A stretch of DNA of 64,000 nt. Source: Misgurnus anguillicaudatus (lineage: Eukaryota > Chordata > Actinopteri > Cypriniformes > Cobitidae). The number at the start of each line of letters is the position of its first letter. The first letter of the stretch is position 1. The notes under the pieces were generated by a model. The model made no database searches. It had not been told where the DNA came from and saw only the letters and a list, made by a program, of their open reading frames with translations. A program made the position numbers and the translations under genes. The stretch covers positions 3,553,478-3,617,477 of the forward strand of contig NW_027395284.1 in assembly GCF_027580225.2 (NCBI RefSeq), written 5' to 3'. Shown here in pieces: positions 1-11,835 of this stretch.

Positions 1-462
1 CTCTTCCTCACACCTGAACACTCTGAGCTGGTTTATATTGTGTACGACTGGTAAATACGCCATTCAAATAAAAGTGTGAAGAATTTTGAGTTGTTGTGTT
101 CACTCAATGATGACTGTGTTGTAGTTGTGTTTGCTGCCTGTGTTTAGAGTTTTGCAAAAAAAGTACTGCAATTTGGCAAACAGTGTCCTAAACTTGTTTA
201 AGGTTTTGCCAAAAGAGTGAATGGTGTGATTAATGGGTTCAAGCCAATGGAAATTGAGTTTAAAAACTGTACAATACAGACAAGCAATATCTGTCAGATT
301 TCTGGTTATTTATACAGACAGAATGAGTCCTCATACAATCTTCTTATATTTTGTTCTGCCACATGATGTCTGTAAATAATCGAAAAAAAGTTTTAATATA
401 TCAGAGTGATGCTGAGAGCAAACACACACATGGGGGCAGTAGATACACACATGCACATACAT
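1..462. other. Intergenic, no gene seen
   Basis: AT-rich sequence with no convincing coding or RNA signal. The stretch around 130-240 (runs of TTTTGC and GCCAAAA) looks like interspersed-repeat DNA, but I cannot name a family. Confidence 0.4.
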
Positions 463-1490
463 CAATGAGCCATAACATTATGATCACCTCAATCCTAAAG
501 CTACGTGCACACCTGGCAACCAAACAATGGCACAGGTACAGTTCACAGAGCAGTACTTTATATATCACACAAGGATTCAGTCAGTAAACTGTTTGGCGTC
601 AAAATGAGAAAAGCTGCAGATTTATCTGATTTTAAAAGAGGACAAATTGTGAAGGCACATCACCTGGGAACTTCAATATCAGAAATTGTGTGTCTAGAGT
701 TGCAAAATTCCAGGAATTTTCAAGGGTTTTTGACTTGTACTGCAGTCAGCCAGCAGGGGGCGATAAAGAGCCAGCACCTGGCATGGTAGTCGCCATCATG
801 TTTCTACAGTAGCCCTAAACAGACAAACTGCTCTACAGAAAGCGTTTAATCACTAGACTGTCTCAGACGACGATGTGTTTGTCCTGTGGTGGCTACCATA
901 TGCGTCTAATTCTTTATTTTATTTAAATTCCTATAAATTCCAATTTGGAATATTTCCAAAATCCCCCAGATTAAGTTTCCATGTAAAGTTTCTGGAAATT
1001 TACTGGAAATGTCCTGCCCCTTTGCAACCCTACGGCGTGTGGGTTATTCACGTGCCACTGTAGTGAGTATCAAAAGTGGTGCACAGATGGCCAAATGACA
1101 AACTGTTGTCCAGCAGCATGTCATCTGAAGCTCATCCATGCCAAAGGGGAGTAGAGACTGTTGGCCATTATTCACAGAGATCACAGGGTCATAGTGCGAC
1201 ACATCATCAGCGGCTACAACAGAGATGACTGGAGCAACAGCACACAGTTCATTGAAACCTTCTGCGTATGGACCTGCAGAGCCGACGACCCGGCCGGATC
1301 CCCACGTTAACTGCATGCCATTACTTACAATGCATGAAATATCGTTGTGGATCATTGTGATTGGGCCGTGGACGGTTGGAAGAAAGTGGCCTCGCATCTG
1401 ACAAATCAAGATTCCTGGTGCATCACGCTGATGGTCAAGCGCAGGGATGCCGATTACCAACAAAGACTACTGTTGGGCGGACACTTTTCT
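463..1490 (+). mobile_element. Degraded Tc1/mariner element, split by other repeat DNA
   Basis: From 463 the sequence has the look of a fish Tc1 left end (GAGCCATAACATTATGA). At 604 an open frame begins MRKAADLSDFKRGQIVKAHH, which matches the N-terminal helix-turn-helix region of Tc1-like transposases. Homology stops near 692. It seems to resume near 1050 with a RATVVSI-like stretch in another frame, followed by stops. The 350 bases between are unrelated and include a piece of a TTAA-type MITE. No intact DDE catalytic core is readable, so the element is dead. The right end was not located; a similar phrase near 1621 is in direct rather than inverted orientation, so it is not a terminal repeat. 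Confidence 0.6.
792..900 (+). mobile_element. Internal fragment of a TTAA-type MITE
   Basis: This stretch (TTTCTACAGTAGCCCTAAAC and onward) is closely similar to 27022-27100, which lies inside a nearly complete MITE at 26842-27175. It sits within the broken Tc1 element. Neither terminus of the MITE is present. Confidence 0.6.
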
Positions 1491-2424
1491 TTTGAAGATG
1501 ATGAACCTAGTGATGTTTAAAATATTTATTCTTATATTGCAGATAATGTATAAAAATCTTATTTAAAACAGTTTAGGTTTCAGCAACAGCCCATTGTAAA
1601 TACATAAAACCGGAACCAAGTGAGCCGTAACATTTTAAGTTTGTCACGAGGCTATGTGCTAGCAGTCCAATACAAGAGAGGAAAAAACAAATCACAAAAG
1701 GGTCTCTTAATTATTTCTCATGGACAATAATGAGATAAAACAGAAACAGGGTCAAATGATCAAACTTGTTTAATGTGGAAAATTTCTAAAGTTTTAGATA
1801 AAGTGCCCAAAATATTCTCAAGATATTCTTCTTTAATTGCTGTTCTTTAATAGATGAATCATTGGGTTCTTCAGATGTGTGGTGAAACGGTTTAGGCCAC
1901 AGAATAACACACGGATGAGTTTTATGTTTTAAATACAGACATTATAAGGACCAGTTCATCTACACAACTTTAATCCAAATCGACAATTTAACAGACGACC
2001 ACCAGATCTGTTGTTGAATATTATTAATCTACAGTTCAGATTCTCCACATTCTTTAGAAGACATTCGGTGCCATTCAATGCCATGTTCAACATCCAGCGG
2101 CTAATACAAAACACGCACATTTGTAAGATGATGATGATGAATCGGACATTTGGCTTTGCATGGTTAAACAATATAAATCTATTATCACTCAGGGTGTACT
2201 CACTTTGGTTGCCATCCTTTTTAACATTAATGACTGTATGTTAAGTTATTTTCAGAGGACAGTAAATCTAAACAAGCAGCACATTGATTACTTTAAAATA
2301 TATCCACATTTCATTTCTATTGCATTGTCCCTTGAGAAGATAAAGTCAAATAATTGCTGAAATGTGACTTTTGTGCCATACTGTATGTGGATTGTTTGGG
2401 TGTTTACAGCTGACTGTGTTTCTA
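1491..2424. other. Intergenic, no feature recognised
   Basis: AT-rich DNA without a supported gene. Short open frames on both strands overlap each other and show no homology I recognise. Confidence 0.4.
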
Positions 2425-2427
2425 CCA

Positions 2428-2473
2428 GAAGAAGAAGAAGAAGAAGAGGAAGTAGAAGAAGAAGAAGAAGACG
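2428..2473 (+). repeat. Imperfect (GAA)n microsatellite
   Basis: About fifteen GAA/AGA triplets interrupted by GGAAGT. A simple repeat with no coding frame around it. Confidence 0.9.
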
Positions 2474-3507
2474 ACTGTTAATAAGAGAGTTTGATCTTTA
2501 ACCTCACACAGCAGCAGTGTTGAGTCAGACAGGAGTCTGGAGTCTTGTTAATTATTTCTTACTGATGCCATAATCCATCAAGTGAAGCCAAGGACAGGAA
2601 ATAAACGAGGAAGCGAGTGGAGAAGAATTCCATTAAGTGTCTGCGTGTTGACTTCTCACAAACCTCCGAAAGCCCAGAAGGAGAAACACACCGAGACCTC
2701 TGTGACTCGCCCACAGGCTCTCGGTCTGACTGATGAAACTTTCTCTGAAGTTGAAATAAAACAATAACATCTATAAGCACTGCTTGTTCTGTATCTTAGA
2801 CAAAAAAATAAAGCCTCATGTCATTTTAAACCTACACGACTTTCTGTGGAGCATCAGAGGAGATGTTGAGTAGAAGATGAAAGTGAAAATGATATCCAGA
2901 TATGATCAATATGAGATTTATATTCCAGGCCTTGGTGACCCAGTGAGCTTCATATTTTGCATCACATAGATGTTCAGATGTAAATGATTATACTGACTCA
3001 TAAAACGGTGAGGTTTAGAAAGAGAGCAAGAGTCTGTAGCTGTATTATATTCAACACAGTGAGATGAAGACTACAGCGCTATAGATAAGATTCATCTGTA
3101 TTCACAACACGCTAATGCAATGCAGAAATCCTTCAACACGCAGGAACTGCGGCCTGAGGTTAAAATGAAGATTACGCTCTCTTCTAACCTTCCTCTCTCA
3201 ATGAACCCTTATCTATTTCACCTTCTTATGCACAAAGTTTTTAAATAAAGTTACAGAATCCCAGAGCAACTTTAGGTCACATTTGCAATTGGTGCAGCCA
3301 GTTAAGATAAAAACAAAAACAATGCAGTTTTGACCTTTTAATCTTTATGCAAAGTCACTGCTGCCAGTCTCTGTAAAATCCCAACATCTGGCCGGGACAT
3401 CTGGGATTGTTTAAACACTTGAGGTTGGATTTCATTCCTAAAACAATACATTCTTATAATTTGATATTATTTTTCTGAATGTAAAATCTCAGAGAGTCAC
3501 AATGAAG
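2474..3507. other. Intergenic, weak open frames only
   Basis: A 61-codon frame at 2582-2767 and a 73-codon frame on the other strand overlap. Neither has recognisable domains or splice context. This could be part of an untranslated exon, but nothing in the sequence proves it. Confidence 0.3.
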
Positions 3508-4116
3508 GATCCGGATCATTACCAGATCATCATCAAATCATCACCGGATCATCACCAGATCATCATCAGATCATAACCAGATCATCACCAGATCATTACC
3601 AGATCATCACCAGATCATCATCGGATCTCCAACGGATCATCAACGGATCATAATTGGATCGTCATCGGATCCTCACCAGATCACCATCGGATCATTACCA
3701 GATCATCATCAAATCATCACCGGATCATCACCAGATCATCATCAGATCATTACTAGAACATCACCAGATCATCACCGGATCTCCAACGGATCATCGACGG
3801 ATCATAATTGGATCATCATTGGATCATCACCAGATCATCATCGGATCATCACTGGATCATCACTAGATCATCCTCGGATCACCACCAGATCATCACAGAT
3901 TATCACCAGATCATCACCAGATCATCACAGATTATCATCAGCTAATCACCAGATCATAATCGGATCAACACCGGATCATCATCGGATCATCACCGGATCA
4001 TCACGAGATCATCATCGGATCATCATCGGATCACCACCAGATCATCATCGATTACCACCGGATCATCACCAGCTCACCACCGGATCATCACCAGATCATC
4101 ATCAGATCATCACCAG
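3508..4116. repeat. 11-bp GATC minisatellite, block 1
   Basis: Tandem 11-mers of the form GATCATCACCR with variants (GATCATCATCR, GATCATTACCR, GATCTCCAACG). Almost every unit keeps GATC. Because 11 is not a multiple of 3, all three frames read the same 11-residue repeat, which explains the long spurious open frames. Block 1 is separated from block 2 only by a transposon insertion. Confidence 0.95.
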
Positions 4117-4574
4117 GGGCCTCATTTATAAAATGCTGCGTAAAAACCATCCTACATTTGATCTTACGATCATTTAACAAAAATGCGTACGTGTGATTCA
4201 TAAACCGAACGTACGCGCAGAAAACGCGCGTACCCCTTTCAAATCTATCAATCGCAAATGAACTTGAACTTGTGCGCAGCTGAGCAGTTTCAGATCTCCA
4301 CCTTTAAACGATGCCTAATTAATGTCACAGACATATAAAAGAGCACTTCTCAATGTTTAAACCCAATTTTCGAGCAGCAAGATTGGCTTATTTTCCAAAA
4401 ACCTGCAGCAATCAGACAAGCAAAAGTGCGTACGTCTGCCCAGACCCTGACGTGGCGCTAAGCACTTTTCCACGTCAAAGGCAGTTTTTATAAATATGGA
4501 CTTTGCCGTGGATTTTTGCCTACGCACACTTTACGATCAAATTTGTGCGTACGCACGGTTTATAAATGAGGCCC
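4117..4574. mobile_element. PIF/Harbinger-like MITE with CAG target duplication
   Basis: A 458-bp non-coding element with terminal inverted repeats GGGCCTCATTTATAAA at the left and its complement TTTATAAATGAGGCCC at the right. It is flanked by CAG at 4114-4116 and 4575-4577. A 3-bp duplication fits PIF/Harbinger. The interior is rich in GCGTACG-type motifs near both ends. It interrupts the 11-bp minisatellite cleanly, so it is younger than the array. Confidence 0.8.
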
Positions 4575-5240
4575 CAGATCATCATTGGATCTCCAACGGA
4601 TCATAATTGGATCATCATCGGATCATCACCAGATCATCATCGGATCTCCAACGGATCATTGACGGATCATAATTGGATCATCATCGGATCATCACCAGAT
4701 CATCATCAGATCATTACTAGAACATCACCAGATCATCACCGGATCTCCAACGGATCATCGACGGATCATAATTGGATCATAATTGGATCATCATCGGATC
4801 ATCACCAGATCATCATCGGATCTCCAACGGATCATCGACAGATCATAATTGGATCATCATAGGATCATCACCAGATCATCATCGGATCATCACTGGATCA
4901 TCACTAGATCATCCTCGGATCACCACCAGATCATCACAGATTATCACCAGATCATCACCAGATCATCACAGATTATCATCAGCTAATCACCAGATCATAA
5001 TCGGATCAACACCGGATCATCATCGGATCATCACCAGATCATCATCGGATCACCACCAGATCATCATCGATTACCACCGGATCATCACCAGCTCACCACC
5101 GGATCATCACCAGATCATCATCAGATCATTATCAGATAATCACTGGATCATCCCCGGTTTATCACCGGATCATCACCGGATCATCACCAGATCATCACTA
5201 GATCATCATCGGATCAACACCGGATCATCATCGGATCATC
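4575..5240. repeat. 11-bp GATC minisatellite, block 2
   Basis: Same 11-mer as block 1. The tract from about 4714 to 5100 repeats, with small changes, the order of variant units seen at about 3750-4110 (including CTAGAACATCACC, CACAGATTATC and CAGCTAATCACC). The array therefore grew by a duplication of a few hundred bases as well as by single-unit slippage. Confidence 0.95.
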
Positions 5241-5574
5241 ACTGTGTCACCCCCCGGGGGCGGACCCGAATATGCTACTGGGCCACACCCCTCTTAACTC
5301 TTCCACCTCGAGGAGTTTCCCAAGACCACCCCAATGACCAGACAGACGAGTATACTATAATTAAAACAAGCTTTATTAAATATTTAAAAAGGGGAAAGGG
5401 GGAAGGGGAAAAGGGAACTTTAAAACTAATGTGGCTCTTCTTTGCCTCCAGGGCCACTTGGGGAAAAGACTGGGGGCCGGGGCTCTGGCCCAGCAACCCG
5501 TGGCGCGCTCCGCTTCTCCTGGAGGCAGAATCGAGCACAGTCAGACCAGGGCAAACACTCCACTGATGCTCGCA

Positions 5575-6180
5575 GCACCGGGGGATCCTCGTTCCCACAC
5601 GGAGCTTCACTGGTTCAGGTAAGTAGTTGAGTGCCGGGGGATCCTCGTTCCCACACAGAGCTCCACTGGTTCAGGTAGGTAGTCGCTACAAGCACAGAAC
5701 AGGTTATTCCACAGGTTGCGTTACTCCCAGTGCCGGGGGATCCTCGTTCCCACACGGAGCTCCACTGGTTCAGGTAGGTTGTTGCTATAAGTACAGAACA
5801 GGTTATTCCACAGGTTGCGTTACTCACAGTGCCGGGGGATCCTCGTTCCCACACGGAGCTCCACTGGTTCAGGTAGGTTGTTGCTATAAGCACAGAACAG
5901 GTTATTTCACAGGTTGCGTTACTCACAGTGCCGGGGGATCCTCGTTCCCACACGGAGCTCCACTGGTTCAGGTAGGTTGTTGCTATAAGCACAGAACAGG
6001 TTATTTCACAGGTTGCGTTACTCACAGTGCCGGGGGATCCTCGTTCCCACACGGAGCTCCACTGGTTCAGGTAGGTTGTTGCTATAAGCACAGAACAGGT
6101 TATTTCACAGGCTGCGTTACTCACAGTGCCGGGGGATCCTCGTTCCCACACAGAACTCCACTGATTCAGGTAAGTAGTAG
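5575..6180. repeat. 99-bp tandem repeat inside the LTR-like element
   Basis: About six copies; the phrase GTGCCGGGGGATCCTCG recurs at 5631, 5730, 5829, 5928, 6027 and 6126, exactly 99 bases apart, with a partial copy near 5575. The period is divisible by three, so open frames with a 33-residue repeat persist on both strands (minus-strand period TTYLNQWSSVWERGSPGT...). Coding potential is not otherwise supported. Confidence 0.95.
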
Positions 6181-7036
6181 ACGAAGCTCTCGTTGTCACA
6201 CCCCGGGCACAAGGCTTGATTTTCTCTCTCTCCCTACAGGATTCAGGCCGCAACAGATGTCACCATCTCGTGTCTCGTCGGAGGCTGGGCAGTTCGAACG
6301 CTACAAGCACAGCATACGCACAGCAAGTCAAGCGTAAACACCATCAATCAGTGAAACTCACCCACAGCACTCTTATACCACGTCACGTGAATTTTAGATC
6401 GTCCTTGCCACCTGACCACGACGACCTCGAGAGATTGGTTGGGCAACAACTGGATCACACAAAGGAGGGAGAGATGTATGGTATTCACAGGCCCGGCGTG
6501 TCGGTTATCACTTCCCTGGCTCACCTGCACTTCCTCTTTCCCACAGGGCCACTGGCTTACTGGCGGGCGGTGCTTCATCCGTGCTTCTGGTCAACCGCGG
6601 CTCACCCACGCTCTCCTCTCCAGTGGGGCCAGGGACCTCACGAAACACAAGAACACACACCAGGGTAATTCTTCATACAAGACATTTGCAGAGAAGTATC
6701 ACAGCGGTTACTCACGCTTGGTTGCCAATAACCTCTGTTCACGGTGCTCTCGATGGCTCTATGTCCACTCCTTCTCACGTAAACTCCACACTATCCCTTC
6801 GTCCGCTGACTGTCTCTTACTCTCTTCCCCAGGAGAGCGATCCGACCAGCGTGGTCCGTCTGCAAAGCAGCAACACAACGTACACAACGTATACCACAAA
6901 ACGCCCCGTTTGATGTCTGCAAGGTGTTTTTATACCCTGACTCTTCTCCTTGTCAACCTATTAACAACCGCTGTGTTAATTTGCCCCACCTGAGCGTGAT
7001 CAGGCTTAATTTGACTTCGGGGAAACCCCGGAAATG

Positions 7037-7110
7037 CAATGTGGAAGCCGGGTTCCGCCCGTCGTCCAAATAAAATGTGGAAGCCGGGTTCCGCCCGTCG
7101 TTCATTTAAA
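7037..7110. repeat. 37-bp direct repeat, two copies
   Basis: AATGTGGAAGCCGGGTTCC recurs 37 bases later with the same following CGCCCGTCGT. It lies at the upstream (minus-strand) end of the LTR-like element, where enhancer-type repeats are common in LTRs. Confidence 0.85.
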
Positions 7111-7129
7111 ACGTCACCTGTGACAACTG

Positions 7130-7541
7130 GATCATCACCAGATCATCATCGGATCATCACTGGATCGTCATCGGATTGTCACTGGATCGTCACCAGATCA
7201 TCATCAGATCATCACCAGATCATAATTAGATCATCATTGGATCATCACCGGATCATTACTGGATCATCATCAGATAATCACCGTATCATTACCGGATTAT
7301 CACAGGATCATCACCAAATCATCACTAGATCAACACCGGATCATCATCGGATCATCACCGGATCATCACCAGATCATCATCGGATCATCATCAGATCATC
7401 ATCAGATAATCACTGGATCATCACCGGATTATCACCGGATCATCACCGGATCATCACCAGATCATCACTAGATCATCATCGGATCATCACCGGATCATCA
7501 TTGGATTGTCACTGGATCGTCACCAGATCATCATCAGATCA
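7130..7541. repeat. 11-bp GATC minisatellite, block 3
   Basis: Continuation of the GATC 11-mer array after the LTR-like insertion, with many GATCATCACCG and GATTGTCACTG variants. It ends where AATTCAATTCAATTCAA begins. Confidence 0.95.
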
Positions 7542-8223
7542 TCAATTCAATTCAATTCAATTTTATTTATATAGCGCTTTTCACAAGTGTTAATTGTTGC
7601 AAAGCAGCTTTACATGAGAAGATGTAGAGGAGAACACAGAAAATCAATAGATAATATAAGAAGTAGAGAAAGCGGTTAAACCGTACAAGCAAGCATATTA
7701 ATAATGTAACGTATACTGTAAAGTGCTAAGTTAAGCCAAAGTTGGCTGACTCTCCCTGGGATTAAAAACCCTCTAGGAAAAAAACCCAATGGGAAAAAGT
7801 CCTAGAAGGACAAAAACCCTTGGGAGGAATTAATATATATTTATATATATATATATAGAAACGGTAGGGATAGGAGGCGGGTAAGCGAATTAAACTGGTT
7901 TAGCCGGTGGTCGTTGGTCGGGCATCGGCTGGTCATCACGTTGAAGGACAGCCAGTGGATCAGTGATGCAATGATCTTCACAGCAACCGGAACTGGGTCT
8001 GTTTGTCTCATTGTCCTCGTGGTGGAGGACGAGACAGGGAGAGAAAAACAGAATTCTATTAGCGTAGGGGCCGTTCGCATGCAATGCAAGTGTCAAACAT
8101 TATAGTGGTTCAAGTCGGCTCGGTTCCAGGCAGGCTAACTATTGCGGCAATAGTATATTACCCATATGAGGTATGTGAGTGCTTTGTTCTAGACAAACTA
8201 ACTACTGCGGGAAATGTACATTT
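7542..8223. mobile_element. Dispersed fish repeat starting (TTCAA)n-TTTTATTTATATAGCGC
   Basis: The block opens with AATTCAATTCAATTCAATT followed by TTTATTTATATAGCGCTTTT, a phrase I associate with a very common teleost interspersed repeat. It splits the minisatellite, which resumes at 8224. Both a pentanucleotide tail and a unique body are present, as in a 3' end of a non-LTR element in reverse orientation, but I cannot assign the family with certainty. No coding region is supported. Confidence 0.45.
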
Positions 8224-8370
8224 ACTGGATCATAATTAGATCATCACCGGATCATCACTGGATCATAATTGGATCATCACCAGATCATCACGAGATCATC
8301 ACCGGATCACTGGATCGTCACCAGATCATCATCAGATCATCACCAGATACTCATCAGATCATCACTAGAT

Positions 8371-8372
<2 letters not shown>
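8224..8372. repeat. 11-bp GATC minisatellite, block 4
   Basis: Last block of the GATC 11-mer, with units such as GATCATAATTG and GATCACTGGATCGTC. It passes directly into an (AT)n tract. Confidence 0.9.

Positions 8373-8410
<38 letters not shown>
8373..8410. repeat. (AT)n microsatellite
   Basis: About nineteen AT dinucleotides at the end of minisatellite block 4. Confidence 0.95.
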
Positions 8411-8411
<1 letters not shown>

Positions 8412-8490
8412 AGTGCATTTGTTTCAAAAAAGATTTATAAACTTTTCATAAAAGTCTCATGTGCAACATAAAGTCATGTCTGTCATCATG

Positions 8491-8491
8491 T

Positions 8492-8540
<49 letters not shown>
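8491..8540. repeat. (GA)n microsatellite
   Basis: About twenty-four GA dinucleotides with one AAAG interruption. Confidence 0.95.
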
Positions 8541-8542
<2 letters not shown>

Positions 8543-9070
8543 TGGAAATGAATTTTCATGAGTTGTGGTTTGATGTCTCGTGGGAGAGCCAGTAAGGAAA
8601 CTTTATGGCACTTAATTGCACAGCATTCACATTCAGCATCCACAGAATCTCCCAGCAGAAATCAAGAGACAGTGTGGGTGTAAAATATGCAAATGAAATC
8701 CGATTCTTACCGTTAACATTCATGGGCACGAACTCTTACGAGGAACCGCGGTCACACAGGTCTGATGGTGTCAAGCAGCCGCAGAGCATCATGGGAAATG
8801 ATTTATTCAGTAGGCTACTGTGTCCATTTAACAACACTTTATCATCCTGTACGCTTATTGATTCATTCATGGACCTGATTAAAGTTTCACTCACTGAACT
8901 CTCAAGAGTTTCTCCTGGAAAATCTCTCTATGTTCTGGAGGAACAGGAATCATCTTATCTGGATCAAGCTTGCACACTTTACACGCACACGGTCATCACA
9001 GCAGGAGTTAATAAAGATCCAGACAGATTTAATCATCATCATCATCATCATCATGAAGGAGAAACTCACT
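8541..9070. other. Intergenic with a short (CAT)n tract
   Basis: A 187-codon open frame crosses 8605-9168, but its C-terminal part reads through a (CAT)n run (9031-9054) and into a MITE. It has no recognised domain, so I do not call it a gene. Confidence 0.4.
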
Positions 9071-9301
9071 GGGGTGGTTTCCCAGACAGGGTTTATCCTA
9101 GTCCCAGACTAAATGCATGTTTGAACTGTTTTCATTTCAAAACACCTTGTACTGACATATATCTATGACATTGTGTTTTGTCTCAAGATGCATGCCAGTA
9201 TTGTTTTTTTGTAAGGCATGTTTGTAAAAAACCTTAAATGTCCTAAAATAACTAAGTCCTAGTCCTGGATTAATCTAAACCCTGTCTGGGAAACTGACCC
9301 C
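9071..9301. mobile_element. Short MITE with TTTCCCAGACAGGGTTTA terminal repeats
   Basis: Left end GGTTTCCCAGACAGGGTTTA (9075) and right end CCCTGTCTGGGAAAC (9280) are inverted repeats, with GGGGT and ACCCC at the extremities. The 230-bp interior is AT-rich and non-coding. This is a classic dispersed MITE structure; the superfamily is not determined. Confidence 0.75.
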
Positions 9302-10803
9302 TAATGTTCACCTGTCACCTGTATAATCTGTGTCTTCAGACGAGGAGAAACTCTTTTCTTATACTGTGTTTAAAGACTTTTAAAACGGATTCATTGATTG
9401 ATTTTGTAAACATTTGTCTTTCAGATCAAACATGATCTCATTAATGTAAATCCATGTTTTATTTTATGGCACACATTATTCCAAAGGCCTCTGTGAATTT
9501 TTATATTATTTAATCTATTTATTTAATATAAATATACAAGCATCTAAAGATTTGTTTAAAATATTATCACACAAAAAAGATAAAACGATGGAATCTGAGC
9601 GGAAGTTTCTCTTTGTAAGAAATATCATTTTCATTTGTGTGCAATAACAGCAGCAAACATGAGATTAGTCTCATACACAAACATGTGTGTTTCCCAGCGG
9701 GACTCATTTAGTTCTTATTACAGAAAGCACAGCAGGGGTTTGTGTAGATAAGTCCAAACATTTAACAAAATCTGATCTGATATTCACCTTCAGACGTCCA
9801 GCAATTCATATCAAAGCCTGGGAGGATTAAGTTAATATGATTGAATGATTGTTAAACAAATATAAATAAATATAACTCTGTAATATTTCATACATGCTTT
9901 CATACTGGATGTTAAAAATGAATAAATACATAAAGAGTCTGAGAAAGATTGAACCTTTTTAATAAAGTATAACTAAGACCAAATGAACTCTATAATAACA
10001 ACACATCAATTTTAATCAGACTTTAAACTTCAGTCAATCTATATTAAAAGTAGTTTATAATTGAATACAAAAATAATGAATAATATTTGTAGTAAAAACA
10101 GCTGTGTTGGGGATGTAAATTGACAACTTTTCTAAAGTTATGAAGACGTTCATGAACAAATCATTCAGTGTGCTAGTCTGAATCAATCTATATGATTCAT
10201 TCAAATTGACTCTTCTGCTGCTGTATCATGATTCACTACAGACACTGTCTTTAATTGTCCTCATTAATCTAAATGAATTTAATGAATATGTGTATTGAGA
10301 TCAGTTTTAAGTCGAGTTTTAAGTTTTAAATCAATAATGAAGCCATCATCAAATTCAGATTTGATCTCATATTGAGTTCAGATGAATGAAAGTCTCTCAT
10401 CATCTGCGTCTGTGTAAAGATGAGATGCTTTGCTTTGAATCTTTCTCTTCATTGAGATGATATTACCTCATTTTAGACAACGGCTGTCAAATCATCTTTC
10501 CTTTATCTCACAGTTTAAAGCTCACGAACAACAACTGACAACAGACAACTCATTCTCAGAGACTTCATTCTCATCTCAATATGTTTGTGTATTTTAATGT
10601 TCATTAACCTGCATGTGTCTATAACTGTACCTGCAGTATTTTAGGAAATATCATGAATTTGATGTCAGAAACGCTGTTGATGAAGAACTAAAGCTGGTTT
10701 CTTTTGTTTCTCTGTTTATAATATTAATAAAAAAATGATATAATGATGTTTCACAATGCTAGTTTATTTTTTTAATATGATTTCATATGAGTGTATGTAC
10801 AAC
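9302..10803. other. Intergenic, AT-rich, no feature recognised
   Basis: No open frame of note on either strand and no repeat I can identify. It may hold conserved non-coding sequence, which cannot be judged without alignment. Confidence 0.4.
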
Positions 10804-10964
10804 ATCTGGGTTATTTTTGACCCATAATGGGTAAATATTGGACAGAACACGTGCTGGGTTAAAAATGACCTATTGGGTATAATAAACCAGCAGTTGGGTT
10901 AATTTTTAACCCAGCACATGTTCTGTCCAATATTTAACCATTATGGGTCAAAAATAACCCAGAC
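10804..10964. mobile_element. Palindromic (foldback) MITE
   Basis: The left arm 10805-10861 (CTGGGTTATTTTTGACCC...) is nearly the perfect reverse complement of the right arm 10906-10963, with a 44-bp loop. Long hairpin MITEs of this type, built around TGGGTTATTTTTGACCCA, are common in fish. Confidence 0.85.
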
Positions 10965-11831
10965 ATTGTTAGAGTGTTTGGCAAAAAACTTTTAAAATGT
11001 TGTTTTAGAGCTCTGATGATTTTTTTTTAGATTGAAATAGTTTGATTTACACCTCAGATCAGAGAAAGCCACAATGATAAACCTCACTGAAATGAGTCAT
11101 TGACAGAAGGATTAACCTTTAACTAATGAACCTGTCAGAAAAACCCAACAGTCTTAACCCCTGTGTCCAAAACACTTCAGTCTGATCTATATGTGTGAAA
11201 CCTGACCGGATAAAGGTCTTTAATTTAACTTCATCTATGACAAGTGTTTTCATTTAAACTACACTAAAGAACATCAGATTGTCTGATCTGTGACCTGTTG
11301 TTTGACTGATATGAGTTTGATCAATGTTAAAAACTTCTGTCCATCTGATGAGATCTTCTTCATCTCAACATTAAAGACACTTGAGAAACATCCACTGTCA
11401 TGGAAGATGTCTGAAATCTCACATATTCATCAGTAAAATAAGTCTGGTTATGTTTTGTACAATGCTAGTACTGACACTGTTTGGCTGCTATAAATAACCC
11501 TGATGGTTATAACAAATGAAACATAGTTTTGCTACAGTAACCACATGATGTTTGTTTGATTCAATACTTCAAAAGACCATAATACAGCTTTACTCTCTGT
11601 TTAGGTACAACATTACAGTATACAACTATATTGAGTGTAAACCATTTAGGAGAAGTTTAAAGTAGGCAATACGGTCATGGATGCTGCGATGTACAGTAAG
11701 TCACGACTGAAAAGGTGTTATTATTAAGCACAAGTCAAACTGTAACCCCTTCAGCAGACATTTATTCATCATACAGTACAGCCACAAGTACCTTATTGCT
11801 TTCATTTAATGGTAACCACACCACTCAAATA
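10965..11831. other. Intergenic, no feature recognised
   Basis: AT-rich, no coding signal seen. Confidence 0.4.
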
Positions 11832-11835
11832 TTAA

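Larger units (their letters stand above)
5245..7125 (-). mobile_element. 1.9-kb LTR-like element (solo LTR?) inserted in the minisatellite
   Basis: The segment starts TGTCACC and ends GTGACA, so it has TG...CA ends and a 6-bp terminal inverted repeat. It is flanked by ACTG on both sides (5241-5244 and 7126-7129). On the minus strand it has a TATA-like GGTATAAAAA (6927-6936) near the 5' end and AATAAA (5372-5377) about 130 bases before the 3' end, as expected for an LTR read on the minus strand. It contains a 99-bp tandem repeat and a 37-bp direct repeat (7037-7110). No gag, pol or integrase coding is visible. The distance between TATA and polyadenylation signal, over 1.5 kb, is unusually long for an LTR R region. 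A non-autonomous promoter-bearing element is an alternative. Confidence 0.6.

Noticed and set aside
1044..1463. 139-codon minus-strand frame
   Set aside because: Lies antisense to degraded Tc1 transposase remains and has no domain of its own.
1605..1650. GTGAGCCGTAACATTTTAAG as the right terminal repeat of the Tc1 element
   Set aside because: It is in the same orientation as the left end, not inverted, so it cannot be the partner terminus.
4566..5566. Long open frames with repeated SSPDHHRIIIG residues
   Set aside because: They are translations of the 11-bp minisatellite, open in several frames at once, with no start context or homology.
5615..6337. Overlapping open frames of 212 and 236 codons on both strands
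   Set aside because: The 99-bp repeat has a period divisible by three and lacks stops on both strands. Repetition, not selection, explains the frames.
8605..9168. 187-codon plus-strand frame with a His run
   Set aside because: Reads through a (CAT)n tract and into a MITE; no homology or splice signals.
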